A stretch of DNA of 64,000 bases from Nostoc sp. CHAB 5824 (GCF_020829665.1 NZ_JAIVFT010000008.1:124001-188000); one strand, 5' to 3'; numbered from the stretch's first letter, positions 18,211 through 27,144 are shown. Numbers and translations: made by a program. The notes: a model not told the origin generated them from the sequence alone.

Positions 18211-19023
18211 TTACATATTATAGGCTGGCTTCAACTTCTGCAGGAAGTTAAGCATGGCTGATACCACAGCATCCGGCGACTCAATTAAGAAGCCATGACC
18301 ACCACTGTTGAGGGCTACAAGTTCAGCCTTGGGAATACCTTGAGCAAGTTGCTGGGAAAACTTTAGCGGGGTGAGAATGTCTTGTTTACCAACTAGAACT
18401 AGGGTAGGACAATGAATTTGTTGAAGGCGATCTGTTGTGTCAAAGTCAAGCATGGCTCGGCTGTGATGATAGAGTGAATGAGTCGCAGGTGGGAAAGGAT
18501 ATCTGATTGCAAATTCGATCAGTCCTTCGATCATCCCAGGAATCGAGTAGAACGTATCTGTAAATATCCAAGGTAATACGGCTTTTTCATAAAGTTTCAG
18601 GTCTACATTACCGCAGAGTTCGCCCCAAGTCTCAATGATGCTGTTGAATAATTCATCACCCTTTGCCAAGGATGAAAGTAGCATCAGACTTTCTACCTTT
18701 TCAGGATGTGCTAATACTAACTCTTGGGCTATCTGACCACCCATTGAATGACCTGCTACATGCACCTTATCGATCGCAATGCGATCGAGCAATGCTGCAA
18801 CGTCACTTGCCATCTGTTTCAGACTATAAGGACTTTCGGGAGCAGAACTTCGCCCCATACCTCGGTTGTCTAAGCGAATAACTTGATACTGCGAAATCAG
18901 CGATGGCATAATTAGCGACCAATAGGCATGATCGCAAAGGAAGCCAGCTATTAATAGCAAAGGCTCACCGGTTCCCTTAATGTCGTAGAACAAATCAATC
19001 CCGTTAATCTGAACCTTGGGCAT
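18211..19023 (-). CDS. Alpha/beta-fold hydrolase (PcaD-like)
   Basis: The 270-aa protein carries the oxyanion region LLLIAGFLCDH, LDNRGMGRSSAP, the nucleophile elbow AGHSMGG (Ser93), the acid in LVLVGKQDILTP (about 218) and His in NSGGHGF (about 247). This order matches 3-oxoadipate enol-lactonase-like hydrolases. The AhpD/carboxymuconolactone-type gene (19287..19679) lies just upstream on the same strand, a pairing that suggests shared use. A 200-bp element (19070..19270) now separates them. Confidence 0.9.
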   Translation of the reverse strand: MPKVQINGIDLFYDIKGTGEPLLLIAGFLCDHAYWSLIMPSLISQYQVIRLDNRGMGRSSAPESPYSLKQMASDVAALLDRIAIDKVHVAGHSMGGQIAQELVLAHPEKVESLMLLSSLAKGDELFNSIIETWGELCGNVDLKLYEKAVLPWIFTDTFYSIPGMIEGLIEFAIRYPFPPATHSLYHHSRAMLDFDTTDRLQQIHCPTLVLVGKQDILTPLKFSQQLAQGIPKAELVALNSGGHGFLIESPDAVVSAMLNFLQKLKPAYNM

Positions 19024-19069
19024 AGTAAATTCTGCTAAACCTTATTTTTAAGCAGGGATAGACAAGCCT

Positions 19070-19270
19070 CATTGGTGTCAACTTAAGGTAAAAGCCAGTC
19101 TATAAGAAGCTTTTAGAGATTGTCTCGTTGTCTCGTTCCCAGTCTGAGACTGGGAATGCCTAATTGGGGGGCTGCCACCTCAAGACTTGTGGCACCGCAA
19201 TTGAAGTGCATTTCCAGCTAGAGGCTAGAAACGAGGTTTTAAAGGAGTTTTTGCTTAAGTTGACACCAAT
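19070..19270. mobile_element. Structured MITE, ATTGGTGTCAACTTAA family (copy 1)
   Basis: Perfect 17-bp inverted ends (ATTGGTGTCAACTTAAG / CTTAAGTTGACACCAAT) lie inside a 10-bp direct repeat AGACAAGCCT (19060..19069 and 19271..19280), a target duplication. The interior holds several hairpins, including TTCCCAGTCT/AGACTGGGAA with one loop base. A second copy is at 31494..31680, and partial ends are near 30382-30430 and 48340. No coding frame is seen. Confidence 0.88.
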
Positions 19271-19286
19271 AGACAAGCCTACACTC

Positions 19287-19679
19287 CTACGTCTTGAATT
19301 TCTCGTCCACCGGAATTTGATAGCCGTTGGCGAGGCGATTGGTCATGTTGGCAGTGGCTGCGATCGCCATTAATTCGGCGAACATGGTATCATTCATACC
19401 CTTGGCACGCGCCGCCGCTGTGTGCGAGGCAATGCAGTACTCACAGCCATTCGTTGCACTCACGGCGATGTAAATTAGTTCGCGCATCAGTGGATCAATC
19501 TCACCAGGACCAGTCATTACTTCCTTCACCGCTGGCCAAGTTCGTTGCAAGGTAGGGGGATGATTGGCTATAGCTTTCCAAAAGTTATTGATATAGTCAT
19601 TCTGGCGTGTAGCGCGGATGTCGTCATATACTGCCCGTACTTCGTCGCTGGCTTCTTCGTATTCAATTAGCTTACTCAT
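19287..19679 (-). CDS. Carboxymuconolactone decarboxylase/AhpD-family protein
   Basis: The 130-aa protein has the AhpD-like redox motif CEYCIASH (Cys79, Cys82, His86) in the helical CMD fold, preceded by IDPLMRELIYIAVSATNG. Members with CxxC and a nearby His act as peroxidase-linked or alkylhydroperoxidase-type enzymes. It is cytoplasmic, with no signal peptide. It probably formed an operon with the downstream hydrolase (18211..19023) before the MITE inserted between them. Confidence 0.9.
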   Translation of the reverse strand: MSKLIEYEEASDEVRAVYDDIRATRQNDYINNFWKAIANHPPTLQRTWPAVKEVMTGPGEIDPLMRELIYIAVSATNGCEYCIASHTAAARAKGMNDTMFAELMAIAATANMTNRLANGYQIPVDEKFKT

Positions 19680-19767
19680 GATTTGACAATCACTCCGCTA
19701 TTCCTTGTAATCCTATGGGATTTCTCCTCATGATTTTAGACCTATTTTTAGATACCAAAATATAGGA

Positions 19768-19887
19768 TAAGCTGTCGCGCATTTAACTTGTACATCTTTT
19801 TGTGTTGGTTGTTGACAGTTGACAGTTAACCGTCAGCGGTCAACGAACTTAGGAAGTGACTGTGTAATTTAAAAGCATAATAGCTTA
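19768..19887. mobile_element. MITE, TAAGCTG family (copy M4)
   Basis: The 120-bp element begins TAAGCTGTCGCGCATTTAA and ends with GCATAATAGCTTA, imperfect inverted ends. Its core holds GTTGACAGTTGACAGTTAAC. A near-identical copy is at 35701..35821, and longer relatives are at 24534, 26391 and 32354. It lies in the gap between the AhpD-like and aspartic protease genes. Confidence 0.85.
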
Positions 19888-19908
19888 CTACGTTTTTAAC
19901 TGCGAACA

Positions 19909-20484
19909 TTAGCGGTGATGAAATTCGACCTCTTTCTCCAGAATCTTTATATCATAGTTGCCAAAGAAATCGTGACCGAGTAAGCCGATGCTTGCTTTTG
20001 GTGCGATCGCTACCTGAAGATTATTGGCTGTAACTCCACCTGCTGCAATAGATTTTACCTTACTGGTTGGGAATTCTACTTCGCTACCATCGGCAACTTG
20101 GGCTTGCATTGTACCTGTAGCCTGGAGTTTAAGTGTATTCGCCATAGCTTGAGTAATAATGGTTCCACTAGCACCTGTATCTACAATCATCTCAAAGGTT
20201 TTTTTGTCATTGAAGGTTACGTCAATCACAGGAGTTCCACCAAAGCGGCGTTTAATTGAGACTCGAAAAACTCTGTTGTCTACAGTGTCTACAGGTGCAG
20301 CTATATTAGTATTGCCACAAAGCCTTCCCAATCCAACGGTTTTACCAGAGGAGGTTATCATGTAACATACTCCTGGGTCGTCAGCTGTTGCTCGATGAGA
20401 GAATGCTAAAAATATCAGCGTCGGCATTAGCGCGATTGCGGCTAGGTTAACGGTCGTAATCCAACGCCTCCAAGCATTCTTCAT
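19909..20484 (-). CDS. Secreted retropepsin-like aspartic protease
   Basis: The 191-aa protein has an N-terminal signal/anchor (about 10-33), a Cys-containing linker, and a single aspartic-protease lobe with the catalytic VDTGASGTII (Asp102-Thr-Gly) and the downstream hydrophobic-Gly motif IGLLGHDFFGNYDI (about 167-180). A one-lobe domain must dimerise to be active, as in gag-asp/TIGR02281 proteins. Export to periplasm or membrane is likely. The 484-bp region upstream holds no gene. Confidence 0.88.
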   Translation of the reverse strand: MKNAWRRWITTVNLAAIALMPTLIFLAFSHRATADDPGVCYMITSSGKTVGLGRLCGNTNIAAPVDTVDNRVFRVSIKRRFGGTPVIDVTFNDKKTFEMIVDTGASGTIITQAMANTLKLQATGTMQAQVADGSEVEFPTSKVKSIAAGGVTANNLQVAIAPKASIGLLGHDFFGNYDIKILEKEVEFHHR

Positions 20485-20711
20485 ATTATATTTTTCTCCA
20501 ATTTTACTGACATTTGTTAATAAATGAATTCATTGTAATAGCTCCGAATATTGGTGATGCAAACCCATCTTTTTAAGAAAACAAGCTAATTTTTATAAAC
20601 CTTTTTTACAACAAATTTTAAAATAGCTAGCATTGTTTTTGTTATAATTATTATCTATGCTAATCACACAATTTTTGTAGTTTGAAGTTATTTAGTGGTT
20701 TTTTAATTTTT

Positions 20712-20825
20712 ATATCATGTCCGGCTAATTAGTTATAATTTCCACATCTGTACAAAAACCGGGAAACCCTCTTTCCCTCTGCCCCTCTGCGGTCTTAATG
20801 ATAAGTCTTTAAACGGACACAATAT
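20712..20825. mobile_element. MITE, ATATCATGTCCGG family (copy 1)
   Basis: The 114-bp element has 12-bp inverted ends with two mismatches (ATATCATGTCCG left; right end CGGACACAATAT). A reverse-oriented copy at 45177..45403 shares the interior (CTAATTAGTTATAA, TTAATGATAAGTCTTTAAA) but carries a nested second element. It lies in the otherwise empty, AT-rich 20485-20979 gap. Confidence 0.78.
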
Positions 20826-20979
20826 TATTTATGTGTCTCAATAAAATTGCATTCTACTCAATATATTTTATCTAGAATTACTGATTGAGAAATTAAAGAT
20901 TAGGTAAAGACATGATAAAAGTACTTAGAGCATATTAAATCTGGCAGACTAAGAAGTTTAGTAAGAGAAATTTGTTAGC

Positions 20980-21753
20980 TTATTCAAGGTTTACTGCTGC
21001 ATGTACAGCAGTTGCGATCGCATTTTTAACAGCAATATCCCTTTGTTCTGAAATGATATTTTCACTAACAGTACGACCAGCTACTACACCACAAATAGCT
21101 GCTGCTGCAAAATTATACACACCTGCCATTTTGAATAGTGTGCCGCATTCCATCTCATAATTCAAGATATTTAAGCGGCGATATTCTTCTGTAATACCAT
21201 GCAGCGATCGCATTAAATTTGGATTCGCTGAATCAGTGCGTTCTTGTCCTTCATAAAAAGTATCAACTGATGCCGTAATTCCTATGTAATGTTCAATCTC
21301 TAATTCTCGTGCTGCTTTAACTAAGGCGACTGTGAGAAAAGGATCAGCTACAGCTGGATACTCCACAGGTGCAATGTCATTTGCTGCACCTTGGCGACAC
21401 AATGCTGCACTGCTAATAACAACGCTACCGACTGGTATATAAGGTTGAATTGATCCACAAGTTCCAATGCGAATAATTTGCCGGATTCCTACTTGTACTA
21501 ACTCATTGACAACAATACTTAATGAAGGCGCACCCATACCACTGGTAGCTGATAAGATGGTGCGACCATTAGGCAAATATCCTACATAGCTATTGAGTCC
21601 GCGATTTTCTGACAACAAGCGTACATCTTGTAAATAAGTTTGAGCAATGAGACGCGATCGTTCCGGGTCGCCAGATAATAAGGCAATGCTGGGAGGGAAT
21701 GAACCTAAATCATCTTGTCCAAAGTCAATGTGATAAAAGCGTTTATTTGGCAT
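20980..21753 (-). CDS. udp: Uridine phosphorylase-like nucleoside phosphorylase
   Basis: The 257-aa protein belongs to the PNP/UDP phosphorylase family 1. Visible motifs are ALLSGDPERSRLIA (phosphate site, about 24-37), SATSGMGAPSLSIVVNEL, IIRIGTCGSIQ (phosphate/ribose site, about 93-103) and the C-terminal ILNYEMECGTLFKMA (ribose-binding Glu-Met-Glu). It would cleave uridine or a related nucleoside to base and ribose-1-phosphate for salvage. It starts 10 bp after the upstream membrane protein gene (21764..23209), so the two form a likely operon. Confidence 0.9.
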   Translation of the reverse strand: MPNKRFYHIDFGQDDLGSFPPSIALLSGDPERSRLIAQTYLQDVRLLSENRGLNSYVGYLPNGRTILSATSGMGAPSLSIVVNELVQVGIRQIIRIGTCGSIQPYIPVGSVVISSAALCRQGAANDIAPVEYPAVADPFLTVALVKAARELEIEHYIGITASVDTFYEGQERTDSANPNLMRSLHGITEEYRRLNILNYEMECGTLFKMAGVYNFAAAAICGVVAGRTVSENIISEQRDIAVKNAIATAVHAAVNLE

Positions 21754-21763
21754 GAGTAAAAGA

Positions 21764-23209
21764 TTAGCGATCGCTTTTACTAGGGTTTAAATCATCTGCA
21801 CCATTTGGTGAATCACTACTATCTAGTTGATTTGACAATATATTTGAAGTTACTGCACTATTTTTTAAATCACTAATAGCGAGTTGATTTGGCAACATAT
21901 TTAAACTACGTATATCGGTTGTTAATTCATTAACAACTGGTTGATATTCAAGGTTATCTCGGTTACCACCTGCTATTTCTTCTGCTTTGCCTATAAAATC
22001 CTTGGCAAGCCTTTCACTAAAACCAACAACGAATGCTATTACAAAAATCAGAGACCTTTGTTGGTCTTGAGATGATTGTTGATTGGTAGTTGGATTTAGC
22101 TTAAATACACTGGGATTAATAAACATTAATATTATTCCAGAGTTAATCAAGGCTAAAAACAAAACAGCAAATGCTCCTCCGATCATTGGTTTAAAAGCAC
22201 CAACAAGGAATGGAGTTAGTGGATCAGAATATTTTTTCTTTTGAAACTCTTCAATTCTGATCAAAATACTGATAATGCTACCTAATGTTCCAGCCGAAAT
22301 AGCTAAACTTAATTGGAGAAGAAATTCATTATACTTCTCATTTACGGATTGCCGTTTACTATATTGTGCATTTAATTCCGCAAGATTACTATTTAGCGTT
22401 GTTAGCTCTGTACTTTTAAATTCTGTATTTTTTTGTGAAATTATACTTAATTCTTTAATTTCTTCTTTACTTTGTTTTAATTTATTAACATTATCTTCAG
22501 AAGTAGAATTTGTTTTTTCTGATTGGTTTTCTTGGTCAGCTTTGTTTTGAATTTGCTCTACCCGCTTATCTGTATATCTCTGGATCTCTTTGATTTCATT
22601 TTGTAATGCCTTCTTGCTAATATTATAATTATTATTATTGTAATAATTCACAACTTCTGAGAAAATCCAAAGCCCTGCAATAGAAGAAGAAGTAATTCCT
22701 CCATATATAAAAACGGCACTTATAAGTCCAAAAATTACTTTAGTCGTTGTTGAGGGTGAACGGTGAACTGATAAAAATGGGTTGATGATAAATCCTGTTA
22801 GAGGATGTTCATATTTGCAAACAATTTGTTCAACGTCAAATCTAATAGCCTGAGCAATATTTATATTCGATGATGATTCACGCAGAGCTTCTATTGCAAA
22901 TATTAAAGCTTTAGATAGTTCAGTCAGTTCTCTTTGAATTTTATCCCTATTGTCAGGTATAACTATTCTCGGTATTTTGTCCCACCAAATTTTTCGAGGT
23001 GCATTTCTATTGATGAGTTTTTGAAGTCTATTAAATAAAATAATTATTTGAGATATTTCTTTACCAGCTGCTATTATTCCTTCTTGTTTAATTGAATCTG
23101 TAAAATTATTTAGATTATTTTTGTAAAATTCTTTTATAAGTGCCTGAATAAGTATTCTACTTTCATCTAAATTCCAATCATTATCAGTTATATTTTTATT
23201 AGAAACCAT
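21764..23209 (-). CDS. Membrane protein with central coiled coil, unknown function
   Basis: The 481-aa protein has a soluble N-terminal part (about 1-155, helical), two helices near 160-195 (VIFGLISAVFIYGGITSSSI, then a second), a charged coiled coil at about 205-290 (EIQRYTDKRVEQIQNKADQE), and further helices at about 300-325, 340-365 and 385-405, ending in a Ser/Asn/Asp-rich tail. The segment VVGFSERLAKDFIGKAEEIA resembles the C-terminal end of several uncharacterised cyanobacterial membrane proteins. I do not recognise a named family. It lies immediately upstream of udp. Confidence 0.82.
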   Translation of the reverse strand: MVSNKNITDNDWNLDESRILIQALIKEFYKNNLNNFTDSIKQEGIIAAGKEISQIIILFNRLQKLINRNAPRKIWWDKIPRIVIPDNRDKIQRELTELSKALIFAIEALRESSSNINIAQAIRFDVEQIVCKYEHPLTGFIINPFLSVHRSPSTTTKVIFGLISAVFIYGGITSSSIAGLWIFSEVVNYYNNNNYNISKKALQNEIKEIQRYTDKRVEQIQNKADQENQSEKTNSTSEDNVNKLKQSKEEIKELSIISQKNTEFKSTELTTLNSNLAELNAQYSKRQSVNEKYNEFLLQLSLAISAGTLGSIISILIRIEEFQKKKYSDPLTPFLVGAFKPMIGGAFAVLFLALINSGIILMFINPSVFKLNPTTNQQSSQDQQRSLIFVIAFVVGFSERLAKDFIGKAEEIAGGNRDNLEYQPVVNELTTDIRSLNMLPNQLAISDLKNSAVTSNILSNQLDSSDSPNGADDLNPSKSDR

Positions 23210-23534
23210 TTTGCCTCCAATTATTTTCTAAAGTTTATAGGTGTTGAATAGGGCTAGTAAATATCTGTGAATTGGTTTGAGGGAATTGACCAAAGTACTC
23301 AATCACTTTGTTTTTGCTTAGTTGCTGCTTATAATCCACATTATTCTTAGCATGGAATATACGATTAGGCTGTGAATAGTACACTCAAGGGTACTTTTTG
23401 TGTAGACGCAAAACTGTTTGTTGCCAGACATCGCTACGGTTATTCCAGGTAGAACCAGCTTCACAGGTGGCATTGCTATTATTCCCAGAACCGCTTCTTC
23501 GGTAGACTGGAAATTGGATACTCAGGAGTTTTTT
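23210..23534. other. Divergent intergenic region
   Basis: This 325-bp gap separates the divergent membrane-protein and GNAT genes. An in-frame TTG at 23418 would extend the GNAT by 39 residues, but those residues look non-family, so I treat the stretch as promoter DNA. No repeat or RNA gene is evident. Confidence 0.5.
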
Positions 23535-24407
23535 GTGCCTACTTTAAGAACGCTGCAACCTGGCGATGAAGTATCGCTGGAAGCATTTCTCTTGCAACAC
23601 ACCGATACTTCTATGTTTTTGCGCTCTAATTGGCGAGCTGCGGGACTGCTTGACCAAGGTGCAAGATTTCAAGGAACTTACATAGCGGCCTACACAGATG
23701 AAACTATAGTGGCAGTTGCAGCCCACTTTTGGAATGGGATGATCGTAGTCCAAGCCCCTGTACATTTGCCAGAGGTGGTGCAAGCAGTTGTGGCACAATC
23801 TAGACGTGCTATTTCTGGAATTAGTGGCCCAGCAGCACAAGTTGAAGCGACAAAAAGCATTTTGGGATTTAGCAACCGACCAACTCAGCTTGATGAGTCT
23901 GAGATATTGTTTTCTCTACCACTGCGAGACTTGCAAATACCTCAAGCCTTAGTATCGGCAAAGGTGCAGTGTCGTTTGCCATATCCAGAGGAGTTGGAGT
24001 TACTGGGCGAGTGGTGCGCTGCTTATAATGTGGAAACTTTAGGACAAAGAGATAATCCTAGTTTAAGACCTGCTTGCGATCGCATAATTGAAACACGTCA
24101 AGCTATGGCTATGCATTGGGTTTTGGTAGCAGAAGATACCCCAGTTTCCTATTCTGCTTTCAATGCCAGTCTACCTGATATTGTGCAAATTGGTGGAGTG
24201 TGGACACCGCCAGCACTGCGGGGTAAAGGCTACGCCAAAAGTGTGGTAGCAGGCTCTTTGTTAAATGCGCGATCGCTCTTAGTAAAACGTGCCATCCTGT
24301 TTACAGGTAATAATAACCAAGCCGCTCAAGCAGTTTATCGAGCAATTGGCTTTTTGCCTACTGGACAGAAGTATGGCTTAGTCTTATTTGAAGAAACTCA
24401 GGCTTGA
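23535..24407 (+). CDS. GNAT-family N-acetyltransferase
   Basis: The 290-aa protein has a C-terminal GNAT domain with the acetyl-CoA loop TPPALRGKGYAKSVVAGSLL (about 214-233) and the final FTGNNNQAAQAVYRAIGF strand-helix. The N-terminal half (PTLRTLQPGDEVSLEAFLLQ) is a second, degenerate GNAT-like lobe. I place the start at GTG 23535 because CAGGAG sits 6 bp upstream and family similarity begins at PTLRTL; the longer TTG start at 23418 is less likely. The substrate is unknown. Confidence 0.85.
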   Translation: MPTLRTLQPGDEVSLEAFLLQHTDTSMFLRSNWRAAGLLDQGARFQGTYIAAYTDETIVAVAAHFWNGMIVVQAPVHLPEVVQAVVAQSRRAISGISGPAAQVEATKSILGFSNRPTQLDESEILFSLPLRDLQIPQALVSAKVQCRLPYPEELELLGEWCAAYNVETLGQRDNPSLRPACDRIIETRQAMAMHWVLVAEDTPVSYSAFNASLPDIVQIGGVWTPPALRGKGYAKSVVAGSLLNARSLLVKRAILFTGNNNQAAQAVYRAIGFLPTGQKYGLVLFEETQA

Positions 24408-24533
24408 GAAATATTGGGTTAAACGTTGGAGGTGTACATCTTACGGCCTTGCTATCCATTTATATTTCCTTTTTTTTCTGGATTTGCTGAAACTGATATT
24501 GTAGTCCTACTGAATTGATCGTAATACTTGAAC

Positions 24534-24667
24534 TAAGCTGATGCGCGTCTAAAGTATATAAATACTATTGATGGTCGTTAACTGTTGACTGTTGACTGTT
24601 GACGGGTTTTCAGTCATCAGTCATCAGTCATCAGGTAAATGTACAATATTATTTGCGTAACAGCTCA
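24534..24667. mobile_element. MITE, TAAGCTG family (copy M1), abutting a start codon
   Basis: The element runs from TAAGCTGATGCGCG to TTGCGTAACAGCTCA. Its core has three CAGTCAT-type heptamers and TGTTGACTGTTGAC. The last base is the A of the ATG of the next gene (24667), so the element supplies the whole 5' leader. A TACAAT hexamer at about 24642 could be a -10 box. Confidence 0.85.
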
Positions 24668-25542
24668 TGAGCCAGTATCGTTTCAAACAGTCATTCTCTG
24701 ATGATCCCACCTTAAGCGATAAGCTTTTTGACTTAATGGAAGTCACATTTCCCGGACTCAGCAGTTTAGCAGAATGTGCAAGAACACTAGGTGCATCCTG
24801 GGAAACAGCTTCAACTCCGTTTATTCGCTTTCATGATGATATAGCTATTACCCATGTGGGAGTGTTAGAAATTCCTATGCAAATTATGGGACAAAAGGTC
24901 ACTGTCGGAGGAATTCATGGAGTAGCTACCCGTGCAGAATTTCGCAGGAGAGGGTATTACCGCGAAGTAATGGGAGAAGTGCTGGAATATTGCCATCGCC
25001 TTTACGAAACCTTGGTACTGACGACACCACAACCAGAGTTTTACTTACCTTTTGGCTTTCGTGTAATCGAAGAATATATCTTCAAAGTTAAGTGTAACTC
25101 CACAGGTAGCACTGATACCTTCAGAACACTGGATTTTACAGATACCAAAGATTACACATTGTTACACAGACTTTTGGAAACACGCGCCCCTGTCTCTAAT
25201 ATAGTTGGCGTAGTCAACGAAAAACCTGTGTTCTGTGTCAATGAAGGAAGTCGTCCCTTATACTATGCAGAAGATTTAGATTTAATCGCCTGCATGGAGA
25301 TAGAAGATACCCGACTTCATCTTTTTGATCTAGTGACAACGCAGATATGCTCTTTGAAGAATATTCTTGCTAAGATACCTGAACCCATTGAAGAAGTGGT
25401 GATTTACTTTAGTCCAGACCTTCTCGATGTCAAAGATGTGCAATCATTCCCCCATGCATTTGATGAAACTGTGCTGATGGTTCGTGGTAAATTTGCAGCC
25501 GAGGGCGAGAAATTTATGTTGCCTCGTTCTGCAAGGTGTTGA
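24667..25542 (+). CDS. GNAT-family N-acetyltransferase (Eis-like N-lobe)
   Basis: The 291-aa protein carries the GNAT acetyl-CoA motif GGIHGVATRAEFRRRGYYRE (about 78-97) followed by VLEYCHRLYETLVLTTPQPE and FYLPFGFRVIEEYIF, a typical GNAT fold. The C-terminal half (about 150-285) is a second domain resembling the SCP/regulatory part of Eis-like acetyltransferases. Its ATG directly overlaps the end of a TAAGCTG-family MITE, so its leader and possibly promoter come from the element. It is unrelated in sequence to the upstream GNAT. Confidence 0.85.
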   Translation: MSQYRFKQSFSDDPTLSDKLFDLMEVTFPGLSSLAECARTLGASWETASTPFIRFHDDIAITHVGVLEIPMQIMGQKVTVGGIHGVATRAEFRRRGYYREVMGEVLEYCHRLYETLVLTTPQPEFYLPFGFRVIEEYIFKVKCNSTGSTDTFRTLDFTDTKDYTLLHRLLETRAPVSNIVGVVNEKPVFCVNEGSRPLYYAEDLDLIACMEIEDTRLHLFDLVTTQICSLKNILAKIPEPIEEVVIYFSPDLLDVKDVQSFPHAFDETVLMVRGKFAAEGEKFMLPRSARC

Positions 25543-25601
25543 GTTACTCAAAAACAATTGAATCATAATAGAACTGAGAGTTTCATCATCAGGATTGCTT
25601 T

Positions 25602-26393
25602 ATGATGTATCAAACCGACCCGCCGCGATCGCCAAAAGATGTATTGCCAACCATGTATGATCTTCCCAGTGAAGATCCCCAGGAGCCTGGTTTGCCCGAT
25701 CAGTTTCATTTATTGCAACCTCGTTTGTTAGACGAAACCTTTCGTCCACCGAATTATCCTAGCGACGAGATATTTGTTGCTAGCGATCTTAATCTTTATT
25801 ATGATCCGCGCCATCCACTGTGGCATAAACGGCCAGATTGGTTTGCCGTTTTAGGTGTTTCCCGTCTCTATGAACAACGAGATTTACGCTTAAGTTATGT
25901 CGTTTGGCAAGAAGGAGTTCATCCTTTTATTGTGGTTGAGTTGCTGTCTCCAGGTACTGAAAAGGAAGACTTGGGGCAGACATTGCGGGATATCAAGCAA
26001 CCACCAGGAAAATGGGAAGTATATGAGCAGATTCTGCGTGTTCCTTATTATGTAGTATTTGATCGCTATAAATATGAGTTAAGGATATTTAAATTAGACG
26101 GTGGTCGTTATGCTGAGATAACACAGTCAGAGTCACGCTTTTGGATACCAGAACTAGAATTAGGCTTGGGTGTATGGCATGGACGCTATCAAAATGTAGA
26201 ACAGCCCTGGTTACGGTGGTATGATTGGACAGGCTGCTGGGTATTGACTTCTACAGAACAAGAAAGTCAACGGGCTGAACAAGAGAGCCAACGGGCTGAA
26301 CAAGAAAGTCAACGGGCTGAACAAGAAAGACAACGGGCTGAACGGTTGATTGCACAATTGCGATCGCTCGGCGTTGAACCCGATGTAGATTAA
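25602..26393 (+). CDS. Uma2-family endonuclease with C-terminal heptad repeats
   Basis: The 263-aa protein has the Uma2/DUF820 fold (SDLNLYYDPRHPLWHKRPDW, FIVVELLSPGTEKEDLG, WEVYEQILRVPYYVVFDRYK, LGLGVWHGRYQ) and a C-terminal coiled-coil tail of four EQESQRA-type heptads at about 219-246, encoded by 21-bp DNA repeats (26256..26339). The tail ends RSLGVEPDVD, common in this subfamily. The TAA stop at 26391 is the first three bases of a MITE (M2). A second ATG at 25605 is possible. Confidence 0.88.
   Translation: MMYQTDPPRSPKDVLPTMYDLPSEDPQEPGLPDQFHLLQPRLLDETFRPPNYPSDEIFVASDLNLYYDPRHPLWHKRPDWFAVLGVSRLYEQRDLRLSYVVWQEGVHPFIVVELLSPGTEKEDLGQTLRDIKQPPGKWEVYEQILRVPYYVVFDRYKYELRIFKLDGGRYAEITQSESRFWIPELELGLGVWHGRYQNVEQPWLRWYDWTGCWVLTSTEQESQRAEQESQRAEQESQRAEQERQRAERLIAQLRSLGVEPDVD
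26256..26339 (+). repeat. Coding 21-bp tandem repeat (heptad array)
   Basis: Four consecutive 21-bp units starting GAACAAGAAAGTCAACGG encode four EQESQRA-type heptads in the Uma2 C-terminus. A fifth unit is partial. The period equals that of the intergenic arrays elsewhere in the window. Confidence 0.85.
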
Positions 26394-26531
26394 GCTGATG
26401 CGCGTCTAAAGTATATAAACACTCTTGATGGTCGTTAACTGTTGACTGTTGACGGGTTTTCAGTCATCAGCCATCAGCCATCAGTCATCAGTCATCAGGT
26501 AAATGTACAATATTATTTGCGTAACAGCTTA
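26391..26531. mobile_element. MITE, TAAGCTG family (copy M2), supplying two stop codons
   Basis: The 141-bp element runs TAAGCTGATGCGCG...TTGCGTAACAGCTTA. Its first TAA is the stop of the plus-strand Uma2 gene; its last TTA is the TAA stop of the minus-strand gene 26529..27065. The core contains several CAGTCAT/CAGCCAT heptamers. Confidence 0.9.
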
Positions 26532-27065
26532 GTTTTTACCCACAAGTTTGCTCTTTTGTGAATAGTCTGTATAGCCTTGAATATTTTCTGGTTCAAATTG
26601 ACGCAGTACGCGCGTAGCTTCGCGTATGAAATCCTCATTTCCGGTAACTGCAATTAAGTATTTGCCTGCATTTAGACGGTTACGATAAGGTAAAGCATCG
26701 CCACTGCTAACTGTTAACCCGACACTTCGACCGATTAAACCAGCGCCCAAAGCACCGCCTATACCTCCTAAGATCCCAGCAAGAAATTCATTACCAAATC
26801 GAGCAAACTCCGGAAATATTTCAACTTCTGTGAGATGGTTGAAGGCATAACCTGCAACAAATCCAAAGGTTACAAGCGACCATAAGAGCCGATTTGATTG
26901 TTTGCGGGCTTGCTTGTCGGGATCAATTAGCCCAAATTCATCAGCGCTTAAATAACCATCGCCTAAAATATTGACTTGTGAAGTTGGCAAGCCTGCTTTT
27001 TCTAGAGCAGAGTAGGCTGCTTCTGCTTGTATTCGATCTGGTAAAACTGCAACAAGGTAATTCAT
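26529..27065 (-). CDS. Glycine-zipper membrane protein, general-stress type
   Basis: The 178-aa product starts MNYLVAVLPDRIQAEAAYSA (ATG 27065); a longer frame to 27254 would add 63 residues translated from repeat DNA, so I reject that start. A ferredoxin-like N-terminal region (1-60) precedes two hydrophobic segments (LLWSLVTFGFVAGYAF and FLAGILGGIGGALGAGLIGR, a glycine-zipper) and a C-terminal domain (YLIAVTGNEDFIREATRVLR). Similar cyanobacterial proteins are uncharacterised. Its stop codon is provided by the MITE at 26391..26531. Confidence 0.75.
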   Translation of the reverse strand: MNYLVAVLPDRIQAEAAYSALEKAGLPTSQVNILGDGYLSADEFGLIDPDKQARKQSNRLLWSLVTFGFVAGYAFNHLTEVEIFPEFARFGNEFLAGILGGIGGALGAGLIGRSVGLTVSSGDALPYRNRLNAGKYLIAVTGNEDFIREATRVLRQFEPENIQGYTDYSQKSKLVGKN

Positions 27066-27144
27066 AAGACTTCGCAAAAAATATGAAAGATGAACTAAAC
27101 AATATGTAGACATTTTACTGGCGTCTACATACAAATCTGAGAGT

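Noticed and set aside
19070..19270. Rho-independent terminator for the AhpD-like gene
   Set aside because: Hairpins are present, but they belong to a transposed element with target duplications, and no U-run follows a stem.
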